From Thinopyrum elongatum (lineage: Eukaryota > Streptophyta > Magnoliopsida > Poales > Poaceae): a stretch of 64,000 nucleotides of DNA. Location: contig CM022299.1 in assembly GCA_011799875.1 (NCBI GenBank), positions 355,956,782 through 356,020,781 of the forward strand. Reading direction: 5' to 3'. How positions within the stretch are numbered: the stretch's first letter is position 1; each line of letters opens with the position of its first letter. The translations under genes and the position numbers were made by a program. Positions 30,502 to 42,931 of the stretch are shown piece after piece. The notes beneath the pieces are model-generated. The model saw only the letters and a list, made by a program, of their open reading frames with translations, was not told the origin of the DNA and ran no database searches.

Positions 30502-33500
30502 ATGACTAGGACTCCCACTTCTTGCGACTGGGTCGCCTCCCAAGTCTCCGAACTCTCATTGCAGGAATATGTAGACATGGGGATTTTACCACCCAAAAAT
30601 GCCATACACTAGCAGGCCCCTGGCTCTGAAACAACTCCAGAACCCCAAGAAGGCGAGATCGTGATTTTTGCAGACCACCTCCTCCGTGGCTTTTCCCTAC
30701 CCGGGTCAAAGTTTTTCCGCGATGCTCTGAATTTTTACCAACTCCATCCTCAAGATATTGGTCCCAACTCCGTCTCCAACTTGTGCAATTTTCAAGTATT
30801 CTGCGAAGTGTACCTTGGAGAAGAGCCCACTGTTGACCTCTTCAGAGAATATTTTTATCTCAATCGTCAAACCGAGATGACTGATGGACCCAGCTTGGAA
30901 CTTGGAGGAATTTCTATTCAGCGGTGGAGAGACATAGTTTTTCCTGAAGCCAAGCTGCCTAGTCACTATAAGGATTGGAATTTTACTTGGTTCTATTGTA
31001 GAGACACTTCTCCGGCCGATGAAAATCATTTACCGGGTTATCACCCCTTCCGGCTCAACACCCATAGCAAACTTCCAGACCGGTTAACCGCCGCAGAGCG
31101 CATTAAATATGCTGCCACCTTCTAAAAAATAAGGGCATTGGTAGCCAACGGCTTAACTGCAGTGGACGTAACCCGCTGCTGGGTTGCTTGGAGGATAATA
31201 CCTTTGAGCCGGCGCAGCGGCTTAATGTGTGAATACACTGGAGATACCAAAGATCCACAGCATTTTAATCAGACATCCTTGAGTGATAAGGATGTCAACG
31301 ATGTAGTCAAAACACTGCTCGGGGAGCCCATGGACAACTGCCGCAAAGTGGGACTGAACCCTTTCTGCAAACTCAATCCACCTCCGGCTGTAAGTATTTT
31401 ATACCACCTTTCCTTTTGCTTGTTTTACTTCTTGTATAGCATATTCCTTACTTTTCCTGTCTACGTGTAAACAGGCCAACTCCCCTTTTTGGAAGAAAAG
31501 ACTGGCTGCTGCTGCCCCAACCAAGAAGCCCAAGACGGAAACCCGAGGTCCGGGTCGTCCCAAGAAACCATCCGCTGAAGAGCTGCTCAAGCTTGATGAC
31601 GAGTCAGAGGTAGAACTTGACTCCCTTGGTCGTCTTTTTATGCAACTTAACTATTGACGCCGACTCTTCTCAGGACGATGCAGGAACAAGTCAAGCTGAT
31701 GCAGCAGAGGTAATCCCTGTCTCCTCCGACTCAGAACCCTTGGCAAGACAGAAAACTTGGCGGGTCATCCGAAAGGTGAAAATTTCTCATCCTCTTGCTT
31801 ACTTGGATCCCAACTTTCTTTTGAAGAAACAACAACAACACGAAGCAAGGCGCCCGACCCGGAGCAGCGGTTCTCACGACCTTATCTCCGGCTTACCGCA
31901 TACGCCTGTTCCTCGCAAGCGTCAACATGAGGTGCCACATGATCCAGACTCTCTCTATCCATTAGCCGGCTTCATATGTCAGCCTCTTAATCCTTCTAAC
32001 TCAAATTATCAGAAGACACCTCCATCGTCTGGCGACTCTACCGAAACCCAGATGCCCGTCTTCAAAGTTGCTCAAGGGTAAGTATTTTCCATTTGTTTAT
32101 CAATGGCTTGTAATGATATACTCATATACTTTGTATCTGTGTTGCAGAGGTGTTGCCAAAGCAAGCAAGAAACAAAAACTGGGCAGGTCTGCAATGGATC
32201 CCAAAAATGCTGAACCAGAGAAACAGTCTGCAGATATTTCAGAGGCCCACACTCACGACCCAGAAGAGCACATTGATGACCTACCACCATCAGTCGATGC
32301 CACCATCCCTGAGCAAATAGATGCTGAATTTAACCCGGCGGCCAGCCATGACTCGCCGAGCCCTAAGACGCCGACTCCGAAGCCAGTTGAAGAGATCCCT
32401 CTTGAGGACTCTGATGACGTAACCATCACTGGACGGCTTACACTGCACCAGGGGCTTCCACTGTGCTAGCCAAGCATGTTACCAAGGAAGAATCTCCTTC
32501 CTTGGACAAAGGCAAGGCGAAGCTGGATCTGGAAACTTATGCTTCCCTCAGTGCAAGTGACATCCACGTCGGTTATCTAAACCGCCTTCATACTAGCCGT
32601 GATCTGGAAGCCGGCCTAGTGAACCTTATGAAGGAACGCTATGAGGTATGTTGCTAACCCCTTTCCATAGGCATTTATATAGCCGCCAAGTCTAGAGTAT
32701 AGGAAAAAATCGAGTATGCTGTAGACTTGATAAATATGTCCAAATTGTAGCCTCTCAGGGCCGGCCTATCTTATCAAGATGAGCCGGGTCTTCAAATATC
32801 AATCTTCAATGAACCTTGTACAGCTTGTCAATCATTAATTTATAGTAACAAGATGAATCACATTGATAATTAGCTCTAAGATCCAAACATGTAGCCCCCA
32901 AGGGCCGGCTTAACTTATCAAAGTGAGCCGGGACTTATGATCACTTCAAAAATCCAAACATGTAGCCCCCAAGGGCCGGCTTAACTACAACAAAGTGAGT
33001 CGGGTCCTTATGATCACTTCAGAAATCCAAACATGTAGCCCCCAAGGGCCGGCTTAACTGCAACAAAGTGAGCCGGGTCCTTATGAAATTGAAATGACCA
33101 ACATTAGCCCCCAAGTGCCAAGTATATTGCGTGTAATGTGCTTGGGACTTCAATTAATCTACATCACAAAAAACCTGTCTCCTTATGCTGTAACCATTGT
33201 CTCATTGTTGTCTTTCAGGCACAACTGAAAATGAAGGAGTCACAAGCAGGCGACTTAAGGAATAACATAAAGATGTAGCAAGCAGAGACTTCCAAAGCCA
33301 AATCAGAGCTGAAGACCTCCTTGGAGGAGATTGAAAAGCTTAAAGCAGGCTTTGCTGTTGAGAGAACCGCTTGGGAAACTGACAAGGTTGCTCTCACTAA
33401 AAGGGCCAAAGATGCTGAAGCTGCTCTTAAGCTGGTAACTGAAGAGTTATCCAGCTTAAAACAACACATTATACAAATGACAACCGCCATCTTCGGTAAG

Positions 33501-34229
33501 TATAACATGCATCCAAATCCGGTAACCCATCTGGTTTCTCATATATATGCAGTGCTAAGGTGACTCTTATATAACCTCTTAACAAGCCCCAGGAGTGCCA
33601 ACCTTGGTCAAGACATGCTATTGAAGCTAAAGGCCATTTATTCTTTAACAGAGCAGTTATACAGTGGCACTCTCCGTAGTCTTGCAACCTTAGAAGGGAA
33701 CAGAAAGCCGCCAAGTCAAATCAAGACTGTTCTAGATCATCTCTCTACGGTCCCGAGCCAGATTGAAGAACAAAGATTATTCTCTGCCCGAGCCGGAGCC
33801 ATCATTGCTCTAGGCCGGGCCAAAGCATGGCAATCTGAGCTTGACCCGGAGGAAATAGCCACCGGCTGTCCTGAATTCAAGGATGACCAGTCACCCTTTG
33901 AAGAGAAGGACTTCAATAACTACGTCCGGGAGATGCGGCCCATGGCCTGTAAGCTTATCGAAGAGCTAAACTTGAACAAATATACAGTGGCTTATGACGG
34001 CAACAATCAGAAGATTAAGCCGCCAGCTCATGATGTTGTCAATCTCATTCCTCCTCGGCGTAAGCACATCTTCACACCTGACGTTGATCATTCTATTATA
34101 CTCAATGATGAAGCCACTTTTGAAGCTTTAACCGGCATCGACTGGACAACGGGTGATCTTCAGATGATCGACGAGGAAGAACCAGTGCAGGATGATCCAC
34201 AATCCTCAAGACGGCCGAAAGAAAGCTAA
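30502..34229 (+). pseudogene. Antisense multi-exon accessory gene of G2 (decayed)
   Basis: Homologous in layout to the G1 gene. Exon 1 (30502-31389) encodes FADHLLRGFSLPGSKFFRD, LHPQDIGPNSVSNLCNF and PTVDLFREYFYLNRQ, matching the gypsy-type transposon family (PF04195). Exon 2 (31475-31609) carries RGPGRPKKPS, an AT-hook-like motif. Exon 3 is 31674-32077, exon 4 starts at 32148, a later exon is 33219-33495 (coiled coil), and the last open frame ends at 34229. Introns 31390-31474, 31610-31673 and 32078-32147 keep the frame. Breaks: TAG 30610-30612, TAA 31123-31125, a stop/frameshift near 32467, and TAG 33276-33278. An AT-hook suggests DNA or chromatin binding; this is inference. Confidence 0.7.
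32883..33098 (+). repeat. Three tandem 71-73-bp repeats in an intron
   Basis: Units beginning CCAAACATGTAGCCCCCAAGG start at 32883, 32954 and 33027, each followed by GCCGGCTTAACT and AAAGTGAGCCGGG. They fall in the intron between the exons ending near 32645 and starting at 33219. A related fragment (GTAGCCTCTCAGGGCCGGCC) precedes them at about 32747. Confidence 0.75.
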
Positions 34230-35388
34230 TCATAGCGATGATGATCCAGGCGGCTCTCAGGCCGGCTTACAGGAGTGTAGCTCCAAAAACATTTGAAGTT
34301 AAAAACTTTTGTGGGCTCAAAACAAAGCCTTGTAATAGGATAGTTGAAAACAATGATCTGGCATGTCATGCCTTCGTGCATGTTAATCTTTGTCTTTTGA
34401 GCCGCCAGTTTAATCTTTATGACCTACCTGATGCGATCATACATATGAGCCATACCAGTACTCTTATTTCCATTTCAAGTTTTGCATGTCCTGCACAAAG
34501 TTTAAACAACATATATCCTGGCGACTTAAGGTCAAAACGCAGGGCGGGTGACAACCCAAACATATATAGCCTTATACGATTACTGAAAAGACTAGAATCA
34601 AGGCCAGTCAAGCCGAAATATACTAACGACTTAAAGTCCAAAGCCAGGGCGGGTTACCAAACCTGAAGACCCATATGACAGTTGAAAACATAAGTGTAGA
34701 GCCGAATCATGCTGGCGGCTTAATACATCAACAGCCAGTGCGGGTAACAACCCAAAGACTTACAACCTTATAATCTCAGGTATTCAAACCAAATATACTG
34801 GCAACTTAAAGTCCAACGCCAGGGCGGGTTACGAAACCCGAATATACTCAAACATGAGCAGCATAACCCGGAGCCTCATGACCCGGGTAGTCAAAAGATG
34901 CATAGATGCAAAATTCAAGAGCACAAAAATATCTGAAAGATCAAAAAATAGAGACTGTGTAAATCTCAAAAATTAAGCCGGCTTTTCAAAGGCACAAATT
35001 AAAAAGTTGGCACACAGGCCTCAAGTTTGCTTTCAAGGCTGCAAAAGCCATGGTTTATCCTTAGCTCACTGTAAGCTGGCTCTCTTGTGACACAAAACCA
35101 TCATTTTAACCTTGGCAAATTCAGGATCTTTAAGAAGATTGACTTGCCAAGAGTTCGGCGGGTCACATAGCGGAGTAGCAAGTTGCAAACAGGCAGGATG
35201 AAACCATAATTTGGCATCTCAGGCCGGGTCAAAAGGGTATGAAAGCTAAACCCGGTGGGTTGGAAGCCCCTAGATGACCTTATGATCAATTAATAAAGAC
35301 TCAGATACTCAGAAATGAAACGACAGAGGCCCTGAATTTTTCAGGGATGCCGGCTTTATTATATTAATCATAAAAAGGTATATACACA
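34230..35388. other. G2 spacer with irregular GGCGGGTTA repeats
   Basis: This lies between the antisense gene and pol. A degenerate unit containing CGACTTAAAGTCCAA..GCCAGGGCGGGTTA recurs near 34520, 34628, 34714 and 34800 (spacing about 85-110 bp). A small hairpin, CCTGAATTTTTCAGG, lies at about 35331-35345. No credible gene. Confidence 0.5.
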
Positions 35389-35634
35389 TCAACCAAAGTA
35401 TGTACAAAGAGAAGAGCCGGCATGATGACCACAATCACCTTGATGGATCTCTCTTAAGATCTCACGGCCCTCTTCAGGAGAAACACAACGTTGAAACACG
35501 CCTGTCACACTACATTGGTGTAACTCGCCATTGACAATAGTCATAGACTTAGACCTCCTGGTTATTTGTCTTGCCAAATTTTCATCCTCGGGTAACTCGC
35601 CCCGGGTCATTAAGCCAAGTAGGGAAGCATCCAA
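35389..35634 (-). pseudogene. G2 integrase N-terminal fragment
   Basis: The frame reads LHQCSVTGVFQRCVSPEEG...EIHQGDCGHHAGSS, the start of the integrase HHCC zinc domain. It then breaks off into unrelated residues and a stop. The CxxC half of the zinc site and the whole DDE core are missing, so a deletion removed integrase from this element. Confidence 0.75.
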
Positions 35635-36474
35635 TCAGGAATAGCATGGAGAGCCACCACCAATTGTGCCTCCGGGGTCAGGGATAGCAAGATTCTCCTC
35701 AGATGGCAACTTGACCAAAGGATTATGTAAAACATCAAGGAACACATTAGGAGGCACCGGCTTACGCTGAGACCCAAGCCGGCTTAAGGCATCAGCCGCC
35801 TCATTCTTCCTTCGATCAAGGTGATCCACCTGATAACCCTTGAAGTGACCAGCAATATTGTCAACCGCCCGGCGATAAGCTACCATGAGCAGGTCTTTGG
35901 AATCCCACGTGCCTGAGACTTGCTGAGCCACAAGGTCTGAGTCGCCTAGACACCTGACCCGGCTTAAATTCATCTCTTTGTCCATACGAAGGCCATGGAG
36001 TAAAGCCACATATTCAGCTGCATTGTTAGTACAAGGAAACATTAGCCTTAAAACATAACAAAATTTGTCACCCCGTGGGGAAGTCAAAATAACTCCAACC
36101 CCCGAGCCTTCCAGCTGCCTGGACCCATCAAAATGAATCGTCCAATATGTGTTATCAGGCTTCTCCTCAGGCATCTGCAATTCTGTCCAGTCATTGATGA
36201 AATCCACCAAAGCCTGAGACTTGATGGCTGTTCTTGGCACATATTTCAAACCATGAGGTCCAAGTTCTATTGCCCATTTAGCAATCCGGCCTGTGGCCTC
36301 CCTGTTCTGAATAATGTCTCCCAAGGGAGCAGAGCTGACCACAGTAATAGGATGACCAAGAAAATAATGCTTCAGCTTGCGACTCGCCATGAACACCCCA
36401 TATACCAGCTTCTACCAATGTGGATATCATTGCTTGGACTCAATCAACACCTCACTGACATAATAAGCCGGCCT
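35635..36474 (-). pseudogene. G2 RNase H
   Basis: Catalytic residues are visible: D in IHFDGSRQLEG, E in NNAAEYVALLHGL, D in CLGDSDLVAQQ and D in AADALSRLG. It follows RT in the same frame, with several stops between 36475 and about 36400 and a TGA at 35635-35637 before the integrase fragment. Confidence 0.85.
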
Positions 36475-37578
36475 CTAGACTGGGTATTCCATACCCGCCT
36501 CCTTGCGCTCCACCACAATTGCCACACTAACAGCCTTACTATTAGCTGCCACATACAGAAGCAAAGGTTCTTTCTCAATGGGAGCCGCAAGGACGGGCGG
36601 CTCAGCTAACTGCTTTTTGAGCGCCTCAAACGCCTTATCCGCAGCATCACTCCAGACAAAATGATATGTCTTCTTCATCATCTGGTATAAAGGAATTGCC
36701 TTCTCTCCCAGTCGGCTTATGAACCGGCTTAGAGCCGCTACATGACCCGTCAGGCGCTGGACATCATTGACACACGCCGGCTTAGCCAATGAAGTGATAG
36801 CTTTGATCTTCTCCGGGTTAGCTTCAATGCCCCTCTCTGAGACCAGAAAACCCAAGAGCTTGCCTGCAGGCACACCAAAGACACACTTGGCCGGGTTGAG
36901 CATCATCTTATAGACCCAGAGATTGTCAAAAGTCTCCCTTAGATCATCCAAGAGAGTCTCCTTATTTCTGGATTTGACCACAATATCATCCACATAAGCA
37001 TGCACATTACGCCCAATCTGACTGTGAAAACATTTCTGAACACAACGCTGATAAGTTGCCTGGGCACTCTTAAGCCCAAAAGGCATAGAAACATAACAGA
37101 AGGCTCCAAAAGGGGTGATAAAAGACGTCTTCTCTTGGTCCTTAACTGCCATCTTGATCTGATGATAACCAGAATAAGCATTCAGGAAACATAAAGTCTC
37201 ACAACCCGCCGTAGCATCAATAATCTGATCGATACGGGGGAGAGCAAATGGATCAGCTGGACAGGCTTTGTTAAGATCTATGTAGTCAACACTCTTACGC
37301 CAGGTGCCGTTCTTCTTGAGCACCAGCACCGGGTTAGCCAACCACTTAGGGTGAAAAACCTCCACGATAAACCCAGCTGCTAAGAGCCAAGCTACCTCGT
37401 CTCCAATAGCCTTACGGCGTTCCTCATTGAAACGACGAAGAATTTGCTTGACCGGCCTAAACTTAAGATCCACATTAAGAGTGTGCTCAGCAAATTCTCT
37501 TGGTACACCCGGCATGTCAGAAGGCTTCCATGCAAAGATGTCCCGATTCTCATGGATGAACTCGATGAGCGCGCTTTC
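36475..37578 (-). pseudogene. G2 reverse transcriptase
   Basis: An uninterrupted RT of about 350 residues in one frame: HPKWLANPVLVLKKNG, VDYIDLNKACPADPF, FITPFGAFCYVSMPFGL and the catalytic AYVDDIVVKS, then LTGHVAALSRFISR. It continues upstream through IFAWKPSD to the shared TAG at 37579-37581. It is well preserved apart from flanking stops, though RKSVDY at motif A differs from the usual RMCIDY. Confidence 0.88.
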
Positions 37579-37581
37579 CTA

Positions 37582-38475
37582 TTTAGGATCCATATTGGCC
37601 CCCACTGTGAACTGCTGAGATGAGTCGCCAGGGACAAAATCAACTTGCTTAGTATCATCAGCCGACTTAAGTTTCAACAAAGGGTCTTGCTCAGTAGTGG
37701 GCTTCTTCGAAGGGGTCAGATCAGCCGGGTCAACATTGTCTTTATAAAACTTAAGCTCCTCTGTGGCGCAGGCCAACTCAGCATAAGCCGCATCCCCTTC
37801 CTCACATTCTAGGGTAATTTTTCGATCACCATGGACCGTAATAGTGCCCTTATGCCCTGGCATCTTAAGCTGTAAATAAACATGACAAGGCCGGGCCATA
37901 AATTTGGTGTAAGCTGGCTGTCCAAACAGGGCGTGATAAGGTCTCTTGATCTTGACCACTTCAAACCATAATGTCTCTGTTCTGTAGTCATAGTCATTGC
38001 CAAAAGCCACCTCCAAAGCAATCTTACCAACCGGATATGCCGACTTACCTGGTACCACACCATGAAAAACTGTAGAAGACAGCTTAAGCTCCTTATTAGT
38101 TAAGTTCATCCGGCGAAAGGTGTCATAGTAAAGGATATTGATACTGCTGCCACCGTCCATGAGCACTTTAGTGAATTTATAACCCCCGACCTGAGGGGCT
38201 ACCACCAATGTCAGCTGACCCGGATTATCAACCCGGGGGGGGGGGTGATCCTCTCGACTCCATGTGATTGGATACTCTGACCACCGCAAATACTGAGGCG
38301 CCGCCGACTCAACAGCACTGACCGCGCGTTTATGAACCTTCTGATCTCGCTTACAAAGACTTGTGGTGAAAACATGATACTGGCCACTGTTGAGCTGCTT
38401 TGGATTACTCTGGTATCCTGATTGATGCTGCTGATTACCCTGACCAAGCTGTTGGTTATAACCACCCTGGTTGCC
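37582..38475 (-). pseudogene. G2 protease region
   Basis: The active-site segment FTKVLMDGGSSINILYYDTF, then GKIALEVAFG and ALFGQPAYTKFMA (normally LGRPAY), and an acidic tail ending QFTVGANMDPK before the TAG. Upstream the frame is disturbed between 38290 and 38475, and a G11 run sits at about 38235-38245. Confidence 0.8.
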
Positions 38476-39326
38476 CTATCCTTGATACCCAGAACTTGAG
38501 CCGCCACCACCAAAGCCGGGCCCCTGTGAGCCGGATCCTGACTCGCCAGGCGGGCCATTATTGTTGCCATGATTCTGATTGAAGATGGAATTCCTGTACT
38601 CCTGCATGATGAAACAGTCCTTCCAAGCATGAGTCGCCGATTTATTGGGCAAGCTGTGTTTTGGGCAAGGCTCATTCATCATCGCCTCAATATTAAAGTT
38701 CTTCCCTCCAAATGCCTGCTTACCATTGCCATTACGGCGCTGGTTTTTATATCCAGTATTGGTGTTAGCTACAAGATTTGACCCGCCATCGGGTTGTCTA
38801 CGCTTACCACCGTTACCCTGGTTGTTACAATTATGCCCTGTCATGTTCTGCTGCTGACCCTTACCATTGCCACCCTTCTTTCCCTTGTTGGATTTTTTCA
38901 TCATCAGATCCGGGATCCTTGGTGGTGTCAGAGTCGGCATACTTAATGGTGAGCCGACTCATCCTCACGCTGTACACAGTTATCAAGATCAATAATTGTT
39001 AAGGGCTGCTTGCATGTTCCCTTAAAATTCTGGATGAACCGTGCTTTCAACTTTGCCCATGAATTGATGGAGTTGGCGGGTAATCCTTTTAACCAGGTCT
39101 GAGCTGGCCCGTCCAACATCATAGTAAAGTACTTAGCACACACAGCATCATTGACATCCAGCATCTCCGTGGCTAACTCATAACTCTCAATCCAGGCCTC
39201 AGGGGGGAGATCAGCTGTATAGTTAGCCACCTTGCGAGGACCCTTAAAATCTTTAGGCAATCGTTCATTACGTAAGGCTGGTACTAAACAAGGCACTCCA
39301 ACAGATCTAGAAATTATACCAACTCC
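38476..39326 (-). pseudogene. G2 gag, truncated
   Basis: Capsid core NYTADLPPEAWIESYELATEM...SINSWAKLKARFIQNF at 38943-39296. A deletion/frameshift follows near 38943, then a Gly/Asn/Lys-rich part with a Cys-His box CPKHSLPNKSATHAWKDC and a Gly-rich tail to 38476. The protein is cut at its N-terminal side by the junction at 39326/39327, so roughly the first third of gag is missing. Confidence 0.75.
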
Positions 39327-40302
39327 TACGGAGAGGGGGATTCATCGCCGTCATTATCACCAACCCTTCTTCATCACCAACTTCATGATGCTCACCACCG
39401 GGAGTGAGTAATTCCTTCGCAGGCTTGCTGGATTGTGATGGAGTTGGATGATATTTATCATGTAATCAAGTCAATTTGTTAGGGCTTGATCCCTAGTATC
39501 CACTATGTTCCAAGATTGATGTTGCTATGACTTTGCTATGTTTAATGCTTGTCACTAGGGCCAAGTGCCATGATTTAAGATCTGGACCCTTTGTGTTTTC
39601 ATTAATATTTTTGAGTTCTTGATCCTATGTTGCAACTTATACGCACCTATTACGTGTTATGATCCGCATACCCCAGGGCGATAATAATTGGGATTCTTTT
39701 CAGTGATTACCGTAGTTTGAGGAGTTCATGTATTCACTATGTGTTGATGCTTTGTTCCGGTTCTCTATTAAAAGGAGGCCTTAATATCCCTTAGTTTCCT
39801 TATGGATCCCACTGCCACAGGAGGGTAGGACAAAAGATTTCATGCAAATTCTTATTATAAGCAGGTATGACTATATAGGTAATACATGCCTACATTACAT
39901 TGATGAATTGGAGCTAGTTCTGTGTTGCTCTAGGTTGTGACTATTATATGATGAATGTCATCCAACACAAATATCCATCACTGATCCAATGCCTATGAAT
40001 TTTGCATATTGATCTTGCTAAGTTACTACTTTTGTTACTGCTGCGGTTACAATCACTATAAAACTGCTACTACCAGTGTTACCGTTACTATTGCTATTGT
40101 TACCACTGCTATCAAACTATCATACTATTGTGCTATTGATCACTCTGCTGCAGATATTAAGTTCTCCAGGTGTGGTTGAATTGACAACTCAACTACTAAT
40201 ACTTGCAAATATTCTTTGGCTCCCTTGTGTCAAATCAATAAATTTGGGTTGAATACTCTACCCTCAAAAACTGTTGCGATCCCCTATAGTTGTGGGTTAT
40301 CA
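39327..40302 (+). repeat. LTR+ fragment, copy 2 (right part)
   Basis: It begins at GGAGAGGGGGATTCATCGCC, overlapping by 168 bp what is already present before G2, and runs to GTGGGTTATCA at 40302. It is collinear with 22200-23173. The overlap is far too long for a target site duplication. Confidence 0.85.
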
Positions 40303-40763
40303 CATACCGCTGGCTCGTGAGCCAGCTTACAATACAATCATGCAGCGGACATAATATTCTAGTCTTGTGGTGTCCATCCACACACAGGCAACAGTTGAGT
40401 ATAGCGTCACAAACCTATATTGTAACTTTCCTTAGATATCGTAAACCTGCAACATGATACGTTGTAGCCATCAGGGTCAATACATTGAATGTATTGGCAA
40501 GTTACAAAGTTTGAAGTAGCTATCCTACGAGTGTTCAACATGTCAAGGGAAGTGTGGTTTATTTTCTGAAAACTAATTCCTCTTGCTTGAACTTACTAGT
40601 CAAGATATTTCAACCACAGTTGCCCAACAAGCGACTTAGCTTGCCTAACAAGTGACTTAGGTCTTCTCCAATTGGTTTACTATGAGAGCCCCTCAGGATT
40701 CATGGTTACCCAAACATTGCCACGAGAGCCCCCTCAGGATGATGGTTAAACAAACACTTCCAT

Positions 40764-41280
40764 CACTGGTACAGTGAGCTACTATACAAACGGTTTTTAA
40801 CCCCTTTCCACGACGGCATTTTAAACCGTCGCCTTGCCAGTGTGGGCGATAGGGGGTCCTTCCCACATGACCCAGAAACCATCGGGGATTGGCCCTCCAG
40901 TCACACATGATGGGCAAAATGAGCTCGTGTGCGATTGGGCTAGCCATCGCATACAGGCCCAATCGTTTCCATTCATAAGTACATCCCACACAGTGAATCC
41001 CAGAGAAACATTTCCGTTCTTATGTATATCCCACACCGTGAATCCCAGACAAACGCTCCCATTCGTCTACACATCCCACATAGGGAATCCTAGAAAAACA
41101 TTTCCATTCGTATGCACATCCCACACATTTAATCCCAGACAAACATTTCCGTTTGTATGTACTCCCCACACGGTTTTATGTATAGCCTCGTGTGTGATAG
41201 GTGTAACGATCATACATGCTCTGCCTCCGTTAACCATTTGCTTTATTCAACTATATCACACATGATTTGATGAAGAAAAA
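40764..41280. mobile_element. CACTA-like end with 45-bp repeats, copy 2
   Basis: Equivalent to 23636-24180. The third and fourth units have lost the TGAATCC start (GGGAATCC, TTTAATCC), showing independent decay. Confidence 0.45.
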
Positions 41281-41689
41281 TGTATGGCATTGGGCTATCC
41301 ATCACACACACTTTTATTGCTAGAACCGTTTGTAAAGTTCCATGACCCATTTAGCAAGTTTATTAGTTTACAGTTAATAATTCCAGTATTATGCAAAATC
41401 ACATTTCATATCGAACTTTCATATCAGGCACATAAATATATTTTAACATCACAGTATGATAGCTACATGACAATAGCACAGTACAACATATAGCTAGTTC
41501 ACCTTCATAAGCACAATATTAGAACAATATATTCATTTCCCTAATCGACTGATGCATGATCAGCCAGGTTCGTCTTCTCCACCTCTCCTTTCAGTTCAGT
41601 AAGAACCTGTTTTGCACTGACCAGCTGGGAAAGTGCCTCCTCCTTTGCCAACATCATCTTAGCAAAGTCTAATTTAAAAAAATCTGAGC

Positions 41690-42931
41690 TCATCCTCCAT
41701 CTTCCTCTTTTTTTCCCCGCATCTTGAAATAATCTTCAGCGTTGACAACACTTTCTCTAAGCCTATCTCTGTCCTCTTCCTCATACATGCTCCAGAGCTT
41801 TGCTAAGCACATCTCCAAAGACTGTGGCCACTCTTGATCAACCCACTGCAGGTAAGAACACTTCCGTTCATCCTATAATATTTCAAACTAAATCAGTAAC
41901 AATTGTAGGGAAAATGGGTTTCTAGCAACATAGAAAATCACCACATACATATTTTGAAAAACTGAAGAAACATGTTAATTATGACATATCTTCTCAAAAA
42001 GATCAATGTGCAAATGAATTAATTGCTACTGAGACAACAACCAAATTCAGAAACATCACAAGCTATATTTAACTGCAACAACGCTACAAGTTCTTAGTCA
42101 TGTACTATAAATAACAAATCAAACATTTTACGAGGAAGCTAAATATAACTGCAACAACATAGCGAGAGTGTTTGGATGACATCAAATTGGTACTAACAGG
42201 TGTGTACATGCACAAATTTAGGAACATAGAACTAATAGCACTAAAGTCATCCACTATGTATGCCAAAACCGGTGTCAAGACAACTGTTGCTACATTTGGC
42301 ACCGGTGCCCTGCACTGCCGAGCCGATACCAGAGAAAAAATTCTGGGAACCAGACTCCGGAGCACCTAGTTGCTCTGATGCCCAGTTCCTTCGTGCCATA
42401 AAGTTTTAGTATTTTTACTGCTTGGCTGCTCGGATGTGTGGAGGAAAGCTGGCCACACAAACTGCTGAAGCGGTGCCAAATAATTTTCTAATGGCACCGC
42501 TGATGAGATGGCAACATTTTTAGATACTAGGTAGAAACTGTGACACTATCTTAATCACGTCCAGAATAACATAGCACAGTGAAAGTGTCTGAATCACATC
42601 TAAGAAATGATTTGTAACAAAGAAAGTGGGGCTAACCTTCTCTGCACATGCCAGAAACTTGCTCCCATGGTCCACAGATTCAAATGCAACTAACTTCACG
42701 CATGGAGATTGATGGTGACAACGAGCACGCAGATCTTCAGCCACCACGCTCCATTCATTGAAAGTGATGGTCCTAGGGAGCTACAAGAGGAAGACATGAC
42801 TCAAATTGGCCACCGAGTTAAAATCCTTAATTGCAAATCATAACCAGAGAGAGAGGAGAGAGGCATACCCGGGTGGTCAAAGAGTCATCGTTGGAGGAGG
42901 AACCGCTGGAGAGATCATTGAAGAAGACCAT
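41690..42931 (-). CDS. GRF zinc-finger-like three-exon gene, copy 2
   Basis: Exon 1 42931-42869, exon 2 42780-42637 and exon 3 41872-41690 form one frame of 129 codons with no internal stop. All splice sites are canonical (donors GTATGC and GTTAGC; acceptors CTTGTAG and TTATAG). Exon 2 has ARCHHQSPCVKLVAFES...KFLACAEK and exon 3 SYLQWVDQEWPQSLEMC, GRF-like (PF06839). It differs from copy 1 in keeping the first donor and in reading past the copy 1 stop to a TGA at 41690-41692. It could still be expressed. The biochemical role is unknown. Confidence 0.5.

Larger units (their letters stand above)
28848..39326 (-). mobile_element. Gypsy element G2, 5'-truncated, with antisense gene
   Basis: Minus-strand gypsy element with a 3' LTR at 28848-29381, a plus-strand accessory gene at 30502-34229, then RNase H, RT, protease and gag reading leftward from about 39296. 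The 5' LTR, primer site and gag start are absent: the sequence jumps into LTR+ at 39326/39327. The integrase core is also missing. It belongs to the same lineage as G1 by gene order but is clearly a different family by protein identity and LTR type. Confidence 0.85.

Noticed and set aside
28680..39495. Very long target site duplication of G2
   Set aside because: 168 bp is not compatible with gypsy integration (5 bp), and the 5' LTR is absent. Duplication plus deletion explains it better.
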